Shown here piece by piece: positions 9,557 through 19,218 of a stretch of DNA of 64,000 nt (its first letter is position 1; the number at the start of each line of letters is the position of its first letter). The stretch spans positions 1-64,000 of the forward strand of contig JAEOTZ010000070.1 of NCBI GenBank assembly GCA_016839585.1. Direction: 5' to 3'. Both the position numbers and the translations under genes were made by a program. The notes beneath the pieces are model-generated. The model searched no databases and was not told the origin of the DNA. It was given only the letters and a program-made list of their open reading frames with translations. This stretch comes from Promethearchaeota archaeon. Its GTDB lineage: Archaea; Asgardarchaeota; Lokiarchaeia; Sigyniarchaeales; SOKP01.

Positions 9557-12500
9557 TTATTTTTTTTTAATCAGGTTTATCGATTCATTATATCCTTTTT
9601 CAGTTAAACTATAAATTCTAGGAAGATCTCCGTAGATTAGGTTTCCTTTTTTTATCTTTTTAGTTTCTCTTTTTAATTCAATCAGCCCCATATTTACCAA
9701 CTTCTTGAGAAATCGATTTATTATTTCTTTATTATGTCCTATAAAATCAATTAATTCATTGCCACTAATTTCATTATTATTTTTCTTTATAATGATTTCA
9801 TAAATAAGAGATAGATATTTTTTCCAACCCTCACCATATTTAAATTCTTTTCTAAGAGGATCATTAATTTTGATATTTTTGAATTTAAAATTATTAATAT
9901 TTCTGAGAATATTTATATAATTTGACTTTGCTTTCTCTTTAATATCTTTAAACTCTTTTCCAAAGATTTTATCAATATGTTTAATAAACTGGAAATGAGT
10001 TATAATTTTGTGACAATTGGAACAAAGAGCAACACATTCTTCTTCTTTTAATATTTTAATTATTTTTAGAACGTCAAACTTATTTATTTCGTCCCATCTA
10101 GATTTTTTTTTATTTGAATCTTCATTTCTATGATGGAAATCAAAGCTAGGTAAATTGTTTTGAATATGAATTTCCCCGCATCCTATACATTTTCCATTAT
10201 ATAGATTCTCAATAATGAATCTTTTCTTGAGCCATCTCTTGATTTGTGTTTTAAAACTACTTTTTTTTGAGGGAGTTAATTCCCTTAAATCTAGAGATGT
10301 CTCAATATAGTTATTAATAATTTTATCAATTTCATCAGGGGTGTTTTCAAAAAGATCATTTTTTAAAATTATTTTCTTGAATTTCTTAAAGATTTTAACT
10401 TGCTTTTTTGAATGGCAATTTGCACATAATAAGGAAACATTCTCTTTTTCTAACTCCTTAATAATGATATTTAAATTTTTATTGAAAATATCACCTAAAT
10501 TAGTTTTCTTAATTTTTTTATCTTTATGATGAAATTCTAAAGCACTAAGTTTTGTCAAATCGGTCTTGCATTCACTGCATTTTATCTTTGATTTTGAACC
10601 TAATAATTTCAATATAACAAAAATTTTCTTTTTATATTTTCTTATCGCATCTTCCTCTAATCTACATTCTTTACACTTACTTTCTAAAGATTGCTCTGAT
10701 TTATTGCTAAACTCACTATATGGCTTAATTTCATGACATTGACCACATTCCTTTCTATAACCATCATCATATAAAATTTGAAATTTCAATTTTTCTGCTT
10801 TAAACTCATCACTATTATCATTTAAATAATCAATTAATTCAGAAATGAAACTTAAAAGAGTACGTCGAGAAAGACCCAAAGTTACTTTTTTATTAATTAA
10901 CCTCGAAACAAATCGTTTTATATTGAAGATATTTCCAGTCTTCTTAATTTCTATACTTTTAAGATTTAGTTCATTAATAAGCATTACCAAATCCTTAAAA
11001 TAAAACTTAAGAGCATCAATTTCATTTTTATTGTGCACCTTTTTACTTAACTTATCCAATTCCATTCTTGGTATCTTATTAACCCATTCGGGTCTAATAT
11101 GCTCAATTTTAAAACTTTTTATTAAATATTCTACAATATCTTGATAAGTTGATATTATATTTTCATTATTTTGACTTAAACAATTAAAAATAGCTAAACT
11201 AATTATTAATCTTGCATTTCTTGGGAATTTTTTAATTGTATTAATACCCCTAGTAGACACCATATCAGTTAATTCTTTTTTATATATGTCAAGTCTAGTA
11301 AAAAAATTACTCAAAATCAATTTCCTTAAGCCTTGATCGAAATCCCAGCCCCATCTTATGTAATTTTTAGTATAATGTTTAAAAGGTTCCCCAAAAATTT
11401 GGATTAAATTTTCAGTATCGAGTTTAGTTAAAATAGATATGAGTTTTCTTCTTTTTTCTTCAGAAATATCTGACTTATTGATGATTTGGGCAATTAATTG
11501 TTTATCAATTTCGTTCAAATCCTTTAATGAGTCCATATTTTCCTTAATACATGCCTTCCAATTATAATTAAGAAGAAAGTTTTCATCGCTGGTCGTTTCT
11601 TTAAGTCTTCTTAGTTTTTGAGCGAGATGCTTCACAAATCTAGTTTTTTGTTCAGTAATACGTTCTTTAAACCAAATAATATTTCTATTATAGAAAGTTT
11701 TAAACCTTTCAAAAGCAATAAATAGTCCTTCTAAATATTCTGTTAATTCACTAACTTTATCTATCAATTTCTCAATCTCAATGATTTCCTCTTTAGTGTG
11801 ATTAGGTTTTGCTAGTAAATCCATCAATATTTTTTCGAGTTTTCTAACACTTCGATATTTCCTGATTATTTCAATCAATTCATCTTTACTTTCTTTTGAG
11901 ATTTCATTCTCATCAGCGTCATTTATCCATTTTTCTAATAGAATTTCCCATTCTTCTTTGATTTCCTCATGCTCTTTCTTTTCTAGATTTTCTTTTTTGG
12001 ATTCCTGTTGTTCCTTTAACCATTCTTCAAAACTTTTAGTAATCTTTCCTGCATATATAGGGCGTCTTCTTGTTTGTTCTTTATATTTTTCCTTAAGTTC
12101 CTTCGAAATCTCTTGAGTTTTTTCGTTATGAGTGCTTGATCTTATCTCTTCTTCTTTTTTAATCTCTGCTTTAACTTCATTGGTTTCTTCATTTTTGATA
12201 AAATTTTTTTCTTTGGTTTCTCTTGATTCCTTATTAATCTCTTTATCTGATTTTTTCTCATCCTTTTGACTATTTATTTCTTGTTTCGATTCTTGATTTT
12301 CTGTTTTTATTTCTTGTGATTTTTGAATATCCTGCGATTTCTCTAAAGCAACTATTTCAGCAATAAAGCTAGCCAACTTTGATAATTCAGGAGAAGAATA
12401 TTCATTATTTGCATAAACTAAAACCTCTTCTTTTTCTTGACTTTCATGATCTTCATCATCTTCAAATTCAAATGTATCATCAGGAACTAGGATCGGATAT

Positions 12501-13489
12501 ATTTCCTCTCCAGCTAAATCTTCAGGATCTGCCCAATCTCCATCAGGCCATTGATCTGACTCTTGATCAGGAGTTCTTATAGGTTCTTGATCCTCATCCC
12601 TCGCAACTTCAAAAGTATCATCTGGAAGAGGTATTTCATTCAATTCTTCTCCTGCTAAATCTTCTGGATTTGCCCAATCTCCATCAGACCATTGATCTGA
12701 TTCTTGTTCGGGAGATTCTACGGGTTCTTGATCTTGATCACTTGAATTATCAAATGTATCATCAGGAACCGAAATCGAATATATTGCCTCTCCAGCTAAA
12801 TCTTCAGGATCTGCCCAATCTCCATCGGGCCATTGATCTGACTCTTGCTCAGGAGTTTCTACAGGTTCCTGATCTGGTTCACTTACTTGTTCAAATGTAT
12901 CATCTGGTATTGGAATCTCTGGGATCTCTTGTCCTGCTAGATCGTCGGGATTTGCCCAATCTCCATCAGGCCATTGATCAGGCTCTTGTTCTTGATCACC
13001 TGGAAAGTCAAAGGTATCATCTGGTACTGGAATTTCAGGAATTTCATCACCAGCCAATTCCCAATCATCCTCTCCATCTGGAATCTCCTCTTGTTCAGGT
13101 TCTTCTTCAGGAGTATCAACAGGCTCATTAATATTTTCTTCTACTGATTCGGTTTCAGGGGGTAGCATAACTGTAACAGTTCCGTTCCTCCCTTGATTTG
13201 GGTTATAATTATCGTTTATATCCTCCTCATCATTACTTTCCTCATTATTATCAGATGTGGTTTCCCCATCATCGTTATTATCAGAAGTTGTATCTTGATC
13301 ATTATCATTTTCTTCACCCCAGTCATATTCTTCATTGGGATCAAAGCTATCACTCCAATCATATTCCTCATCGGGATCAAAATTATCACTCCAGTCGTAA
13401 TCTTCATTTGGATCAAACTCCTCCTCGGTATCACCATCTGGCTCATTTTCTGGCTCTCCTTCATCGTATTCATCGCCAGATTCACTAAT
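9557..13489 (-). CDS. Giant acidic-repeat, coiled-coil protein with zinc knuckle, two HNH domains and C-terminal wHTH
   Basis: The first ATG is at 13168 (1203 residues), but the same frame stays open to 13507 and encodes 107 more acidic residues with a three-fold EEYDWSD-type repeat. GGAGGAG lies seven bases before an ATT codon at 13487-13489, the likely start (1310 residues). Order: acidic repeats 1-105; five about 48-residue repeats built on QWPDGDWADPEDLAG and VPDDTFE, about 130-345; Lys/Glu coiled coil about 360-590; helical region to about 900; zinc knuckle CGQC..CKEC about 915-942; HNH1 with CSEC, EFHH and CANCH about 971-1026; HNH2 with CIGC, DFHH and CSNCH about 1101-1160; winged-helix-like end. 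It follows the HerA-like ATPase by 43 bases in one operon. HNH suggests a nuclease; the family as a whole is unknown to me. Confidence 0.75.
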   Translation of the reverse strand: MSESGDEYDEGEPENEPDGDTEEEFDPNEDYDWSDNFDPDEEYDWSDSFDPNEEYDWGEENDNDQDTTSDNNDDGETTSDNNEESNDEEDINDNYNPNQGRNGTVTVMLPPETESVEENINEPVDTPEEEPEQEEIPDGEDDWELAGDEIPEIPVPDDTFDFPGDQEQEPDQWPDGDWANPDDLAGQEIPEIPIPDDTFEQVSEPDQEPVETPEQESDQWPDGDWADPEDLAGEAIYSISVPDDTFDNSSDQDQEPVESPEQESDQWSDGDWANPEDLAGEELNEIPLPDDTFEVARDEDQEPIRTPDQESDQWPDGDWADPEDLAGEEIYPILVPDDTFEFEDDEDHESQEKEEVLVYANNEYSSPELSKLASFIAEIVALEKSQDIQKSQEIKTENQESKQEINSQKDEKKSDKEINKESRETKEKNFIKNEETNEVKAEIKKEEEIRSSTHNEKTQEISKELKEKYKEQTRRRPIYAGKITKSFEEWLKEQQESKKENLEKKEHEEIKEEWEILLEKWINDADENEISKESKDELIEIIRKYRSVRKLEKILMDLLAKPNHTKEEIIEIEKLIDKVSELTEYLEGLFIAFERFKTFYNRNIIWFKERITEQKTRFVKHLAQKLRRLKETTSDENFLLNYNWKACIKENMDSLKDLNEIDKQLIAQIINKSDISEEKRRKLISILTKLDTENLIQIFGEPFKHYTKNYIRWGWDFDQGLRKLILSNFFTRLDIYKKELTDMVSTRGINTIKKFPRNARLIISLAIFNCLSQNNENIISTYQDIVEYLIKSFKIEHIRPEWVNKIPRMELDKLSKKVHNKNEIDALKFYFKDLVMLINELNLKSIEIKKTGNIFNIKRFVSRLINKKVTLGLSRRTLLSFISELIDYLNDNSDEFKAEKLKFQILYDDGYRKECGQCHEIKPYSEFSNKSEQSLESKCKECRLEEDAIRKYKKKIFVILKLLGSKSKIKCSECKTDLTKLSALEFHHKDKKIKKTNLGDIFNKNLNIIIKELEKENVSLLCANCHSKKQVKIFKKFKKIILKNDLFENTPDEIDKIINNYIETSLDLRELTPSKKSSFKTQIKRWLKKRFIIENLYNGKCIGCGEIHIQNNLPSFDFHHRNEDSNKKKSRWDEINKFDVLKIIKILKEEECVALCSNCHKIITHFQFIKHIDKIFGKEFKDIKEKAKSNYINILRNINNFKFKNIKINDPLRKEFKYGEGWKKYLSLIYEIIIKKNNNEISGNELIDFIGHNKEIINRFLKKLVNMGLIELKRETKKIKKGNLIYGDLPRIYSLTEKGYNESINLIKKK

Positions 13490-13532
13490 AGATAATCTCC
13501 TCCAAAATTGTATTTATAAAATTGCTCATTAA

Positions 13533-15689
13533 TCAATTTTTCTCTTTAAGTTTAGTAGATTCTTCTACTGGATTATCACCACTCAGCTTAGAATCTAAAT
13601 TTAAAGGAATCCCACAGGCACTACAAAAATTATCATAAGGCTCTATGTAATTATCACATAAAGGGCATAACTTCTCAGGATTCTTTACAGTCTGGGGTGG
13701 TACTTTCTCATAATTAAAATCTATGGTATAAATAGCAAAATTTCGGCTATTAATACCATCTTTTACTATTGCTTTTCTTTTTCCTAAAAGCATTAAGGAA
13801 TCTTGCTCTTCTCTGTCATTCGTAAATAATTTAGTACAGCCATGTCCTAATGTAAATAAAATATGAATATTTGGAAGAGTATATATCGATTCGAATAGCT
13901 GAGAAGGTAATTGGGCAGTAGTTATAAGACCAATTCCTCTACTTCTAAAAGCTTCTAAGAAATTACAAAAAACCTCTTCTAGAAAATACTGTGATACAAA
14001 ATCATCATCACGAGCTATATTAGTGGCGGGTATTTTTAAGATATCTCCAACTTCATCTAAAATAACTAAGTTCTTTAATTCATTAGTTTTAATTTGAGGA
14101 AAAAAAATCTGTATCATCTGGAATATTAAATTGATTAAGAGCTTTTTCATAAATTTATTGCAAATAGATTCGGATATATCAATAAATACGTTTTTACCAT
14201 TCATCCATTCAATAAACCAATATGGCTTAATAGAAGGTAATCTTGTTATCTTATCTAAGATTGGAGATTTTACCCATTTATAAATCCGATTTTCAATAGC
14301 ATTCACAATATTGGTTTGGTATTCCTTATCATAGGGATGATCTTTAAACCAAATTAGAAGTTTTCCAACCAAGGACTTTAATGAGGGGGGAAGATCATTA
14401 TTTTTTTCAAAATATGCAATCATTGCATTGTACATAGCATGATCGACTGGCTGTTTTAATCCCATTGAGGAAACTAATAAAGCTGCTAATTCCTCAAATG
14501 TAACCTCAATATTTTCTCTTTTAAAGTAATATGGAACTCTAAAATCTGGATCTCCATATCTCAATGTTATATCCAAATTGTAAGGGATATCTTCTTTACT
14601 TTTCCTTAGACCAATAATCAGAACTCCACATTTAGGAATTTTTTTAGATATCTCATGCTGTAAAAAGTTTACAAATCTGGTTTTTCCAACTCCCGTTTTA
14701 CCGCCTACAAAAGCATGACGAGTAAGATCATTAACTGGTAATGAAGCTATTCTTTCCGTTATTACTCCACGACTTATATAATACCCAAGAGAAATCTCAT
14801 TTTTATTAGGTCTTTGAGTAAAACTTATATTTTCATTTCTTACATGAATTGCTTTATCAATTAGTATATGTTCAGGAATTTCAAAATCCACAATTTCTGG
14901 ATTCACAAATCCAGGCATTTTATCTTCTGAAATTTGATCCTGAATACCTCTATAATACCTTCCTGTTACCTTACCTAAAAGGTTTTTCCAAAAAGGTCTT
15001 TCACTCAATATGTTCTCCCATGTCTCATTTGGTGCCTGTCTAATGGTAGCTTTCATACCATCGATATTGTGGATATCAGTTGTTAAATATTCTATATGCC
15101 CTTTCAGTTCTTCCATTTGTTTTTCAATATCTGAACTTTCATCGAACCTCGGCATTATAGAAACAAAGATTTTTATTTTGTAATTTTCATCAAGCTTATA
15201 TTCCTTTTCTAATTCTGTCTCTTCAATTCCTCCTCCTAATATAGAGTCATCTTTTTGCCATAGAACATATATCTTAATTGAGTGTTTGTTATTAAAGGTA
15301 AAAAGATTGATGATCTTTTTAAAAAGATTTATCTTTTTATTGAATGGTGGTTTTGGGAGTACAACTTCGAAAAAGATTTTCTTTTCATTTAATTTTTTGG
15401 AGTATAATGGTTTCACTTTCACAGTTCCTGATAATCCGGGATAAATTTCTTTTAAATAATCCAAAAATTTATATCCACTCTTGAGAGCTTCTGCTTTAGA
15501 ATTTTCTTTTAAAAAAAATTTCCATGAAAAATATTCATCATCTATTGTAAATTTTGTACCATATACATGACCATCGACAAAAGGATCGCATAACCACGAT
15601 ATGTTCTCTTCACTTTTGTTTTTCAGATTGGGAACTTGAGTTATTTTTATAACAGCATGATAAAACTCAGGTTTTACTATTATCACCAA
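13533..15689 (-). CDS. HerA/VirB4-like DNA-translocase ATPase with C-terminal zinc ribbon
   Basis: The 718-residue protein has an N-terminal domain of about 310 residues without membrane segments. The ATPase core follows, with Walker A GGKTGVGKT (329-337), Walker B LVILDEVGD (541-549) and a downstream TTAQLPSQL motif near 590-598, the HerA/VirB4/FtsK sensor position. It ends in a zinc ribbon, CPLC (675-678) and CSAC (689-692). HerA-type enzymes form hexameric rings that pump or resect DNA, commonly with a nuclease partner. Here the co-transcribed HNH protein is the natural candidate. It could belong to conjugative transfer, repair or defence; no relaxase, NurA or Mre11 gene is next to it. Confidence 0.8.
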   Translation of the reverse strand: MVIIVKPEFYHAVIKITQVPNLKNKSEENISWLCDPFVDGHVYGTKFTIDDEYFSWKFFLKENSKAEALKSGYKFLDYLKEIYPGLSGTVKVKPLYSKKLNEKKIFFEVVLPKPPFNKKINLFKKIINLFTFNNKHSIKIYVLWQKDDSILGGGIEETELEKEYKLDENYKIKIFVSIMPRFDESSDIEKQMEELKGHIEYLTTDIHNIDGMKATIRQAPNETWENILSERPFWKNLLGKVTGRYYRGIQDQISEDKMPGFVNPEIVDFEIPEHILIDKAIHVRNENISFTQRPNKNEISLGYYISRGVITERIASLPVNDLTRHAFVGGKTGVGKTRFVNFLQHEISKKIPKCGVLIIGLRKSKEDIPYNLDITLRYGDPDFRVPYYFKRENIEVTFEELAALLVSSMGLKQPVDHAMYNAMIAYFEKNNDLPPSLKSLVGKLLIWFKDHPYDKEYQTNIVNAIENRIYKWVKSPILDKITRLPSIKPYWFIEWMNGKNVFIDISESICNKFMKKLLINLIFQMIQIFFPQIKTNELKNLVILDEVGDILKIPATNIARDDDFVSQYFLEEVFCNFLEAFRSRGIGLITTAQLPSQLFESIYTLPNIHILFTLGHGCTKLFTNDREEQDSLMLLGKRKAIVKDGINSRNFAIYTIDFNYEKVPPQTVKNPEKLCPLCDNYIEPYDNFCSACGIPLNLDSKLSGDNPVEESTKLKEKN

Positions 15690-15892
15690 TTTTTTTAGTT
15701 GTAATTAAAATGAACTAATGCTAAGTATTTATAAATAAAAAATTAGAATTTGAGAAAGAGTAAATTTTAGAATATGTCCCAAACCTATTCCATTATGAAA
15801 TCTATGACAGAATATCACGAGAAGTTATGTATCAAACATTAATAATTGGTAATGATATGATAAGATTTCACTTACTTCTAATAAGTTAAATG

Positions 15893-16015
15893 TTATTTAG
15901 GTGGAAAGATTTCTGGATAAACTCCTTCTCCATCTGGAGAATATCTTTTAGCTTGTCTTAAGACTTTTCTATAAGAAATTTCTGGATCAATAAATCTTTT
16001 CTTGTCATTTCTCAT
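15893..16015 (-). CDS. Possible 40-residue protein
   Basis: ATG at 16015 opens 40 codons encoding a basic, proline-ended peptide (ends YPEIFPPK). The composition looks protein-like rather than random. There is no clear ribosome-binding site and no recognised family. It sits alone in the 750-base stretch between the HerA-like gene and cas6; the rest of that stretch shows only the short open frame at 16187. Confidence 0.25.
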   Translation of the reverse strand: MRNDKKRFIDPEISYRKVLRQAKRYSPDGEGVYPEIFPPK

Positions 16016-16186
16016 AAGATTAAAAATTTGTCAGAGTCTAACAATTTCTTATTTTGACTGAATAATCTAAAATTTAAAATGAAATATAATTAATCATTCA
16101 AATAAATTTATAATGATGATTTCCATTCAATTTTTCAAAAATTAAATATTCCAAATTAGGTTATTATTAACCTACTTAACAATACT

Positions 16187-16318
16187 TTGAATAAAATTAG
16201 AGAGATTAATGACATTCCAGAACTTAAAAATAACAAAATACCCTCAATTGAAAATTTCACTAAATTTAGGGAATGGATTTTACAAAAACTTGATGAGATT
16301 GAAAAACTTATAAACTAA
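16187..16318 (+). CDS. Possible 43-residue helical peptide or gene remnant
   Basis: TTG 16187 opens 43 codons ending FREWILQKLDEIEKLIN, an amphipathic helix pattern. In-frame sequence back to a stop at 16157-16159 also reads plausibly, so it may be the 3' end of a lost gene. No ribosome-binding site and no family were recognised. Confidence 0.22.
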   Translation: MNKIREINDIPELKNNKIPSIENFTKFREWILQKLDEIEKLIN

Positions 16319-16440
16319 TTAAATTATTTGTAGGTACTTAGTGCTGGGGGTCCTTATTCAAAAATGCTTTTCGAAGGAATTGAAAGAATATCTTAATATT
16401 TTTCACCAAATAAAATTTACATTATCTTAGAAAAAGATCA

Positions 16441-17310
16441 TCATTTTACCAGTAAATCCTTTTCTGAAAGATAGAATTTAGAATAATAGCGAATTACTCC
16501 CATCCCTGCTGTTCGATTTGCCCCTACATTAGTATATTCGCCAAGTTTACATAAGATTTCCAACCACCTACAGTTATTCGAATAATCTTCATTGACAAAC
16601 TCGTAATCATATTCTCGATTTAATTTTATTAAGAAATGCTTGTAATAATTTTTATTTATTTTTGTTACTTTAAAGCTCGCATTTCCTAAAAAACCCACAA
16701 CAGGCTTTGGCTTACCTATATCTGTTCTAACTGTCCTCATTTTATGCCCGCTTACATACACATGAGCATTTACCCAATTTATAAAAGTTTCCCGATCGAT
16801 TTCTGCCTCACTCCTTAATATATCGTTCCAGATATTTACCAAATTCCCAAATAAAAGATTTGGAATTGGTAACCTCACAGGATAATCCCCCATGCTCGTA
16901 TTAAAATATGCCGGCTTAACAAAATTTAAGCTAAATACTTTTACTGGCTTTGCCTGTTCTAAAAATGTTCGAAAATTAAGACGCTCGATTTTAACTCTCG
17001 AAACAAAATAATTTTTTTCACCAATTCTAAGCTTAGCCTTTTCGTTTGACAATAAATCTTCAAGCAAAGTATCACTTAAAACCTCGTTGTAAGAAACTAA
17101 AATAAAATTAATTTTCGGAATTTTTTTGTCAATTTTACAATTTATTGAATATGGTCGAATTTCCTCGTATTCATGAAGTTGATGGACTAACTCTGGTTTA
17201 ATATTTTTTAACCACTCCATAATAACTCCACGAAAGATGTATCCATATGGATGATCGTAAGGCTTAATTCGTCCATCTTCCGGATACAATTCAAATGTTA
17301 ATTTTATCAT
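16441..17310 (-). CDS. cas6: CRISPR-associated endoribonuclease Cas6
   Basis: The 289-residue protein has the Cas6 double-ferredoxin layout. An early segment YDHPYGYIFRGVIMEWL fits the N-terminal conserved block, and the C-terminal glycine-rich loop GANRTAGMGVIRYY (about 262-275) is the family hallmark. Cas6 cuts pre-crRNA within repeats. It starts at ATG 17310, 52 bases after the CARF-HEPN gene on the same strand, so both are probably co-transcribed. No effector, adaptation gene or repeat array was found in the window, so the target RNA must lie elsewhere or the gene is orphaned. Confidence 0.85.
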   Translation of the reverse strand: MIKLTFELYPEDGRIKPYDHPYGYIFRGVIMEWLKNIKPELVHQLHEYEEIRPYSINCKIDKKIPKINFILVSYNEVLSDTLLEDLLSNEKAKLRIGEKNYFVSRVKIERLNFRTFLEQAKPVKVFSLNFVKPAYFNTSMGDYPVRLPIPNLLFGNLVNIWNDILRSEAEIDRETFINWVNAHVYVSGHKMRTVRTDIGKPKPVVGFLGNASFKVTKINKNYYKHFLIKLNREYDYEFVNEDYSNNCRWLEILCKLGEYTNVGANRTAGMGVIRYYSKFYLSEKDLLVK

Positions 17311-17362
17311 GCTCTTTATTTTAAAAAAAAAGATTTTAAGATTTATTATATTTTAAAAAGTC

Positions 17363-18700
17363 CTATTCAAATGCTTTAAACATATCTATAAATGTCAATT
17401 CAGAATAATTTTCTATAAATTTCTTTAGAAAAGAATCATTCATTTCTATAATTTTTTTTAAAAATTCTAATAATAATGTTTCAAATTCATTATAATCAAT
17501 TTTTTCAATTGGTATGAAACCATGTGCTAAAATTGACTCATTTCTTTTGTTTAATAAAGATAAAATTTTCTCTTCTCTTTCTTTGAAAAATTTAAATATC
17601 GGATCTTCGGGGTCTAGTTCGCCTAATAGACCAAAGCTTGCTTTTAATGCTAATTTATGATCATCTCCGAGAGATTCTTTCCCTTTTTGATAATAATTTT
17701 CAAAGAAAAATTCAGAACATTTCTCTATTATATCTGATGGAACTTGAGATGTATTAATTTTATACCCCTCTTTTAAACGAGTTTGAACTATTAATTCAAT
17801 TGTTCTATATAACCTGGCAATTGCATCATCAAAACACCCGATTATAGCTCTTCTTTTTGCATTGTTGAAGATATCCCATGATAAGATATAATTATTTTTT
17901 CGTGCTATGGTTTCTTTAAGTTTTTTGCCTAAAAATTTTTTTTCTTCTATTATTTTTTCTAAATATTCGATATATTTATAATAATACCTCCTATAAGGTT
18001 TTAATAAATCTAAAGCTTTATTATGATCAAATTTATCCCACGCCTCAATTGCATTAATTAAGTTCAAATAATTAATTAATTTTGAATGAATTTCTTCATT
18101 TATATCATATAAATCAGTTAGATCTTCTAATATATTTTTTGCTGATTGGAACTCATATTTATTAGCAAACATCATCGCCTGATTTATTTGTTTTTCGATC
18201 ATTGCTTTTGTATTCTTTATCAACCATTTTTTTTCTGTTCCATCCCTAACTTGAATTAAATCAGACCTCGTTCCCCGCATTATACAGAATACTATATTTC
18301 CAATTTCTAATCCAGAAACTACTAATCCTGCAGACATTGTCTTGGTTCCCCCTGTATAATCTAATATAATTTCTCCATTTGGATACTTTTTATTACATTT
18401 CTTAATAATTTTATGTGAGAGAGAATACATTTCATTGAGATTATCATATTTAGTTGTTTTAACGACTTCATAACTTTCTTGCATTAATTCAAGTTGTTCA
18501 ACTATGCTTGGAAGCGGCGATTTATCTTTTTCACGCGGGATACATGGTTTTCCCTTACCAGCTACTATACGCCAAGTTCCCTTTACAGTAGGAGAATCAT
18601 CTGAGCAAATAAAATAAATAAAATCAGGATTATTATCTCTAATAGAACTTATAATGGGTTGAAAACTTCCTCCGACTGTTATTATTAATATTTTTTCCAA
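17363..18700 (-). CDS. TIGR02710/Csm6-like CARF-HEPN CRISPR-associated protein
   Basis: The 445-residue protein begins with a Rossmann-like CARF domain. ITVGGSFQP opens it, and DYTGGTKTMSAG (114-125) is the ligand-loop motif typical of CARF proteins that bind cyclic oligoadenylate. A long helical region follows. Near the C-terminus RNESILAHG gives the HEPN ribonuclease pair Arg386-x6-His393. In type III CRISPR systems such proteins are RNases switched on by cyclic oligoadenylates made by Cas10. No Cas10 lies in the window. It is upstream of cas6 in the same operon. Confidence 0.85.
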   Translation of the reverse strand: MEKILIITVGGSFQPIISSIRDNNPDFIYFICSDDSPTVKGTWRIVAGKGKPCIPREKDKSPLPSIVEQLELMQESYEVVKTTKYDNLNEMYSLSHKIIKKCNKKYPNGEIILDYTGGTKTMSAGLVVSGLEIGNIVFCIMRGTRSDLIQVRDGTEKKWLIKNTKAMIEKQINQAMMFANKYEFQSAKNILEDLTDLYDINEEIHSKLINYLNLINAIEAWDKFDHNKALDLLKPYRRYYYKYIEYLEKIIEEKKFLGKKLKETIARKNNYILSWDIFNNAKRRAIIGCFDDAIARLYRTIELIVQTRLKEGYKINTSQVPSDIIEKCSEFFFENYYQKGKESLGDDHKLALKASFGLLGELDPEDPIFKFFKEREEKILSLLNKRNESILAHGFIPIEKIDYNEFETLLLEFLKKIIEMNDSFLKKFIENYSELTFIDMFKAFE

Positions 18701-18735
18701 TTTTTAAATCACTTATTTTAATTATTTTTTTTATT

Positions 18736-19218
18736 TTATACAAAAGTTAATAATCCTTTTTTAAATAATGAACTAAAAAATTCAATTTCTGCTGGATTTT
18801 TAGGGTTATAATTAAATAGAATTTTACTATATTTATAATCCATCACTAATGAATCTGAATTTAAAATCTTTTCAGAAATTTTTCTTTTTTCTTGTAAAGT
18901 TGTATAATTTAAAATTAATTCAAAATAATTAGTTAAACTATTTGCATCTATTATAAAGTTAAAATTAGATAGGTTCAAAATATTATAATTCTTCAGCGTA
19001 AAATTAAATACTGGTTTAAAATAATAAAGTAAAAATTTGATTTTGGCGTTTTTAATTGATTTCTCAAATTTTAATTTATTAAAGTTATAAATTGAATTTC
19101 TATAATTACTCCAATTAAAAAAATTATTACTAAAGATTTCTGTTCGATTATTTTCATATGGATTTTCGTAGAAAAAATATTTTCCTCTTAATTTATACAG
19201 TTGAGACTCTTGAGCTGT
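18736..19218 (-). pseudogene. 5'-truncated gene of unknown family
   Basis: The standard-start ORF is only 80 residues (TTG 18978), but the frame remains open to 19218 and encodes 160 residues of aromatic- and Asn-rich protein-like sequence (LRGKYFFYENPYENN, NSDSLVMDYKYSKILF). No start codon exists before the stop at 19219-19221, and the 5' end runs into the plus-strand membrane-protein gene. It reads as the 3' part of a gene cut off at a rearrangement near 19200. It is next to the cas genes, so it may be a cas remnant, but no family was recognised. Confidence 0.4.

Noticed and set aside
12379-13131. Plus-strand His/Leu-rich proteins
   Set aside because: They are antisense to the acidic repeats and arise from their codon composition.
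13193-13536. Hydrophobic or basic proteins on either strand between the HNH and HerA genes
   Set aside because: They are shadows of the acidic repeat frame; the frame continuous with the HNH protein explains the region.
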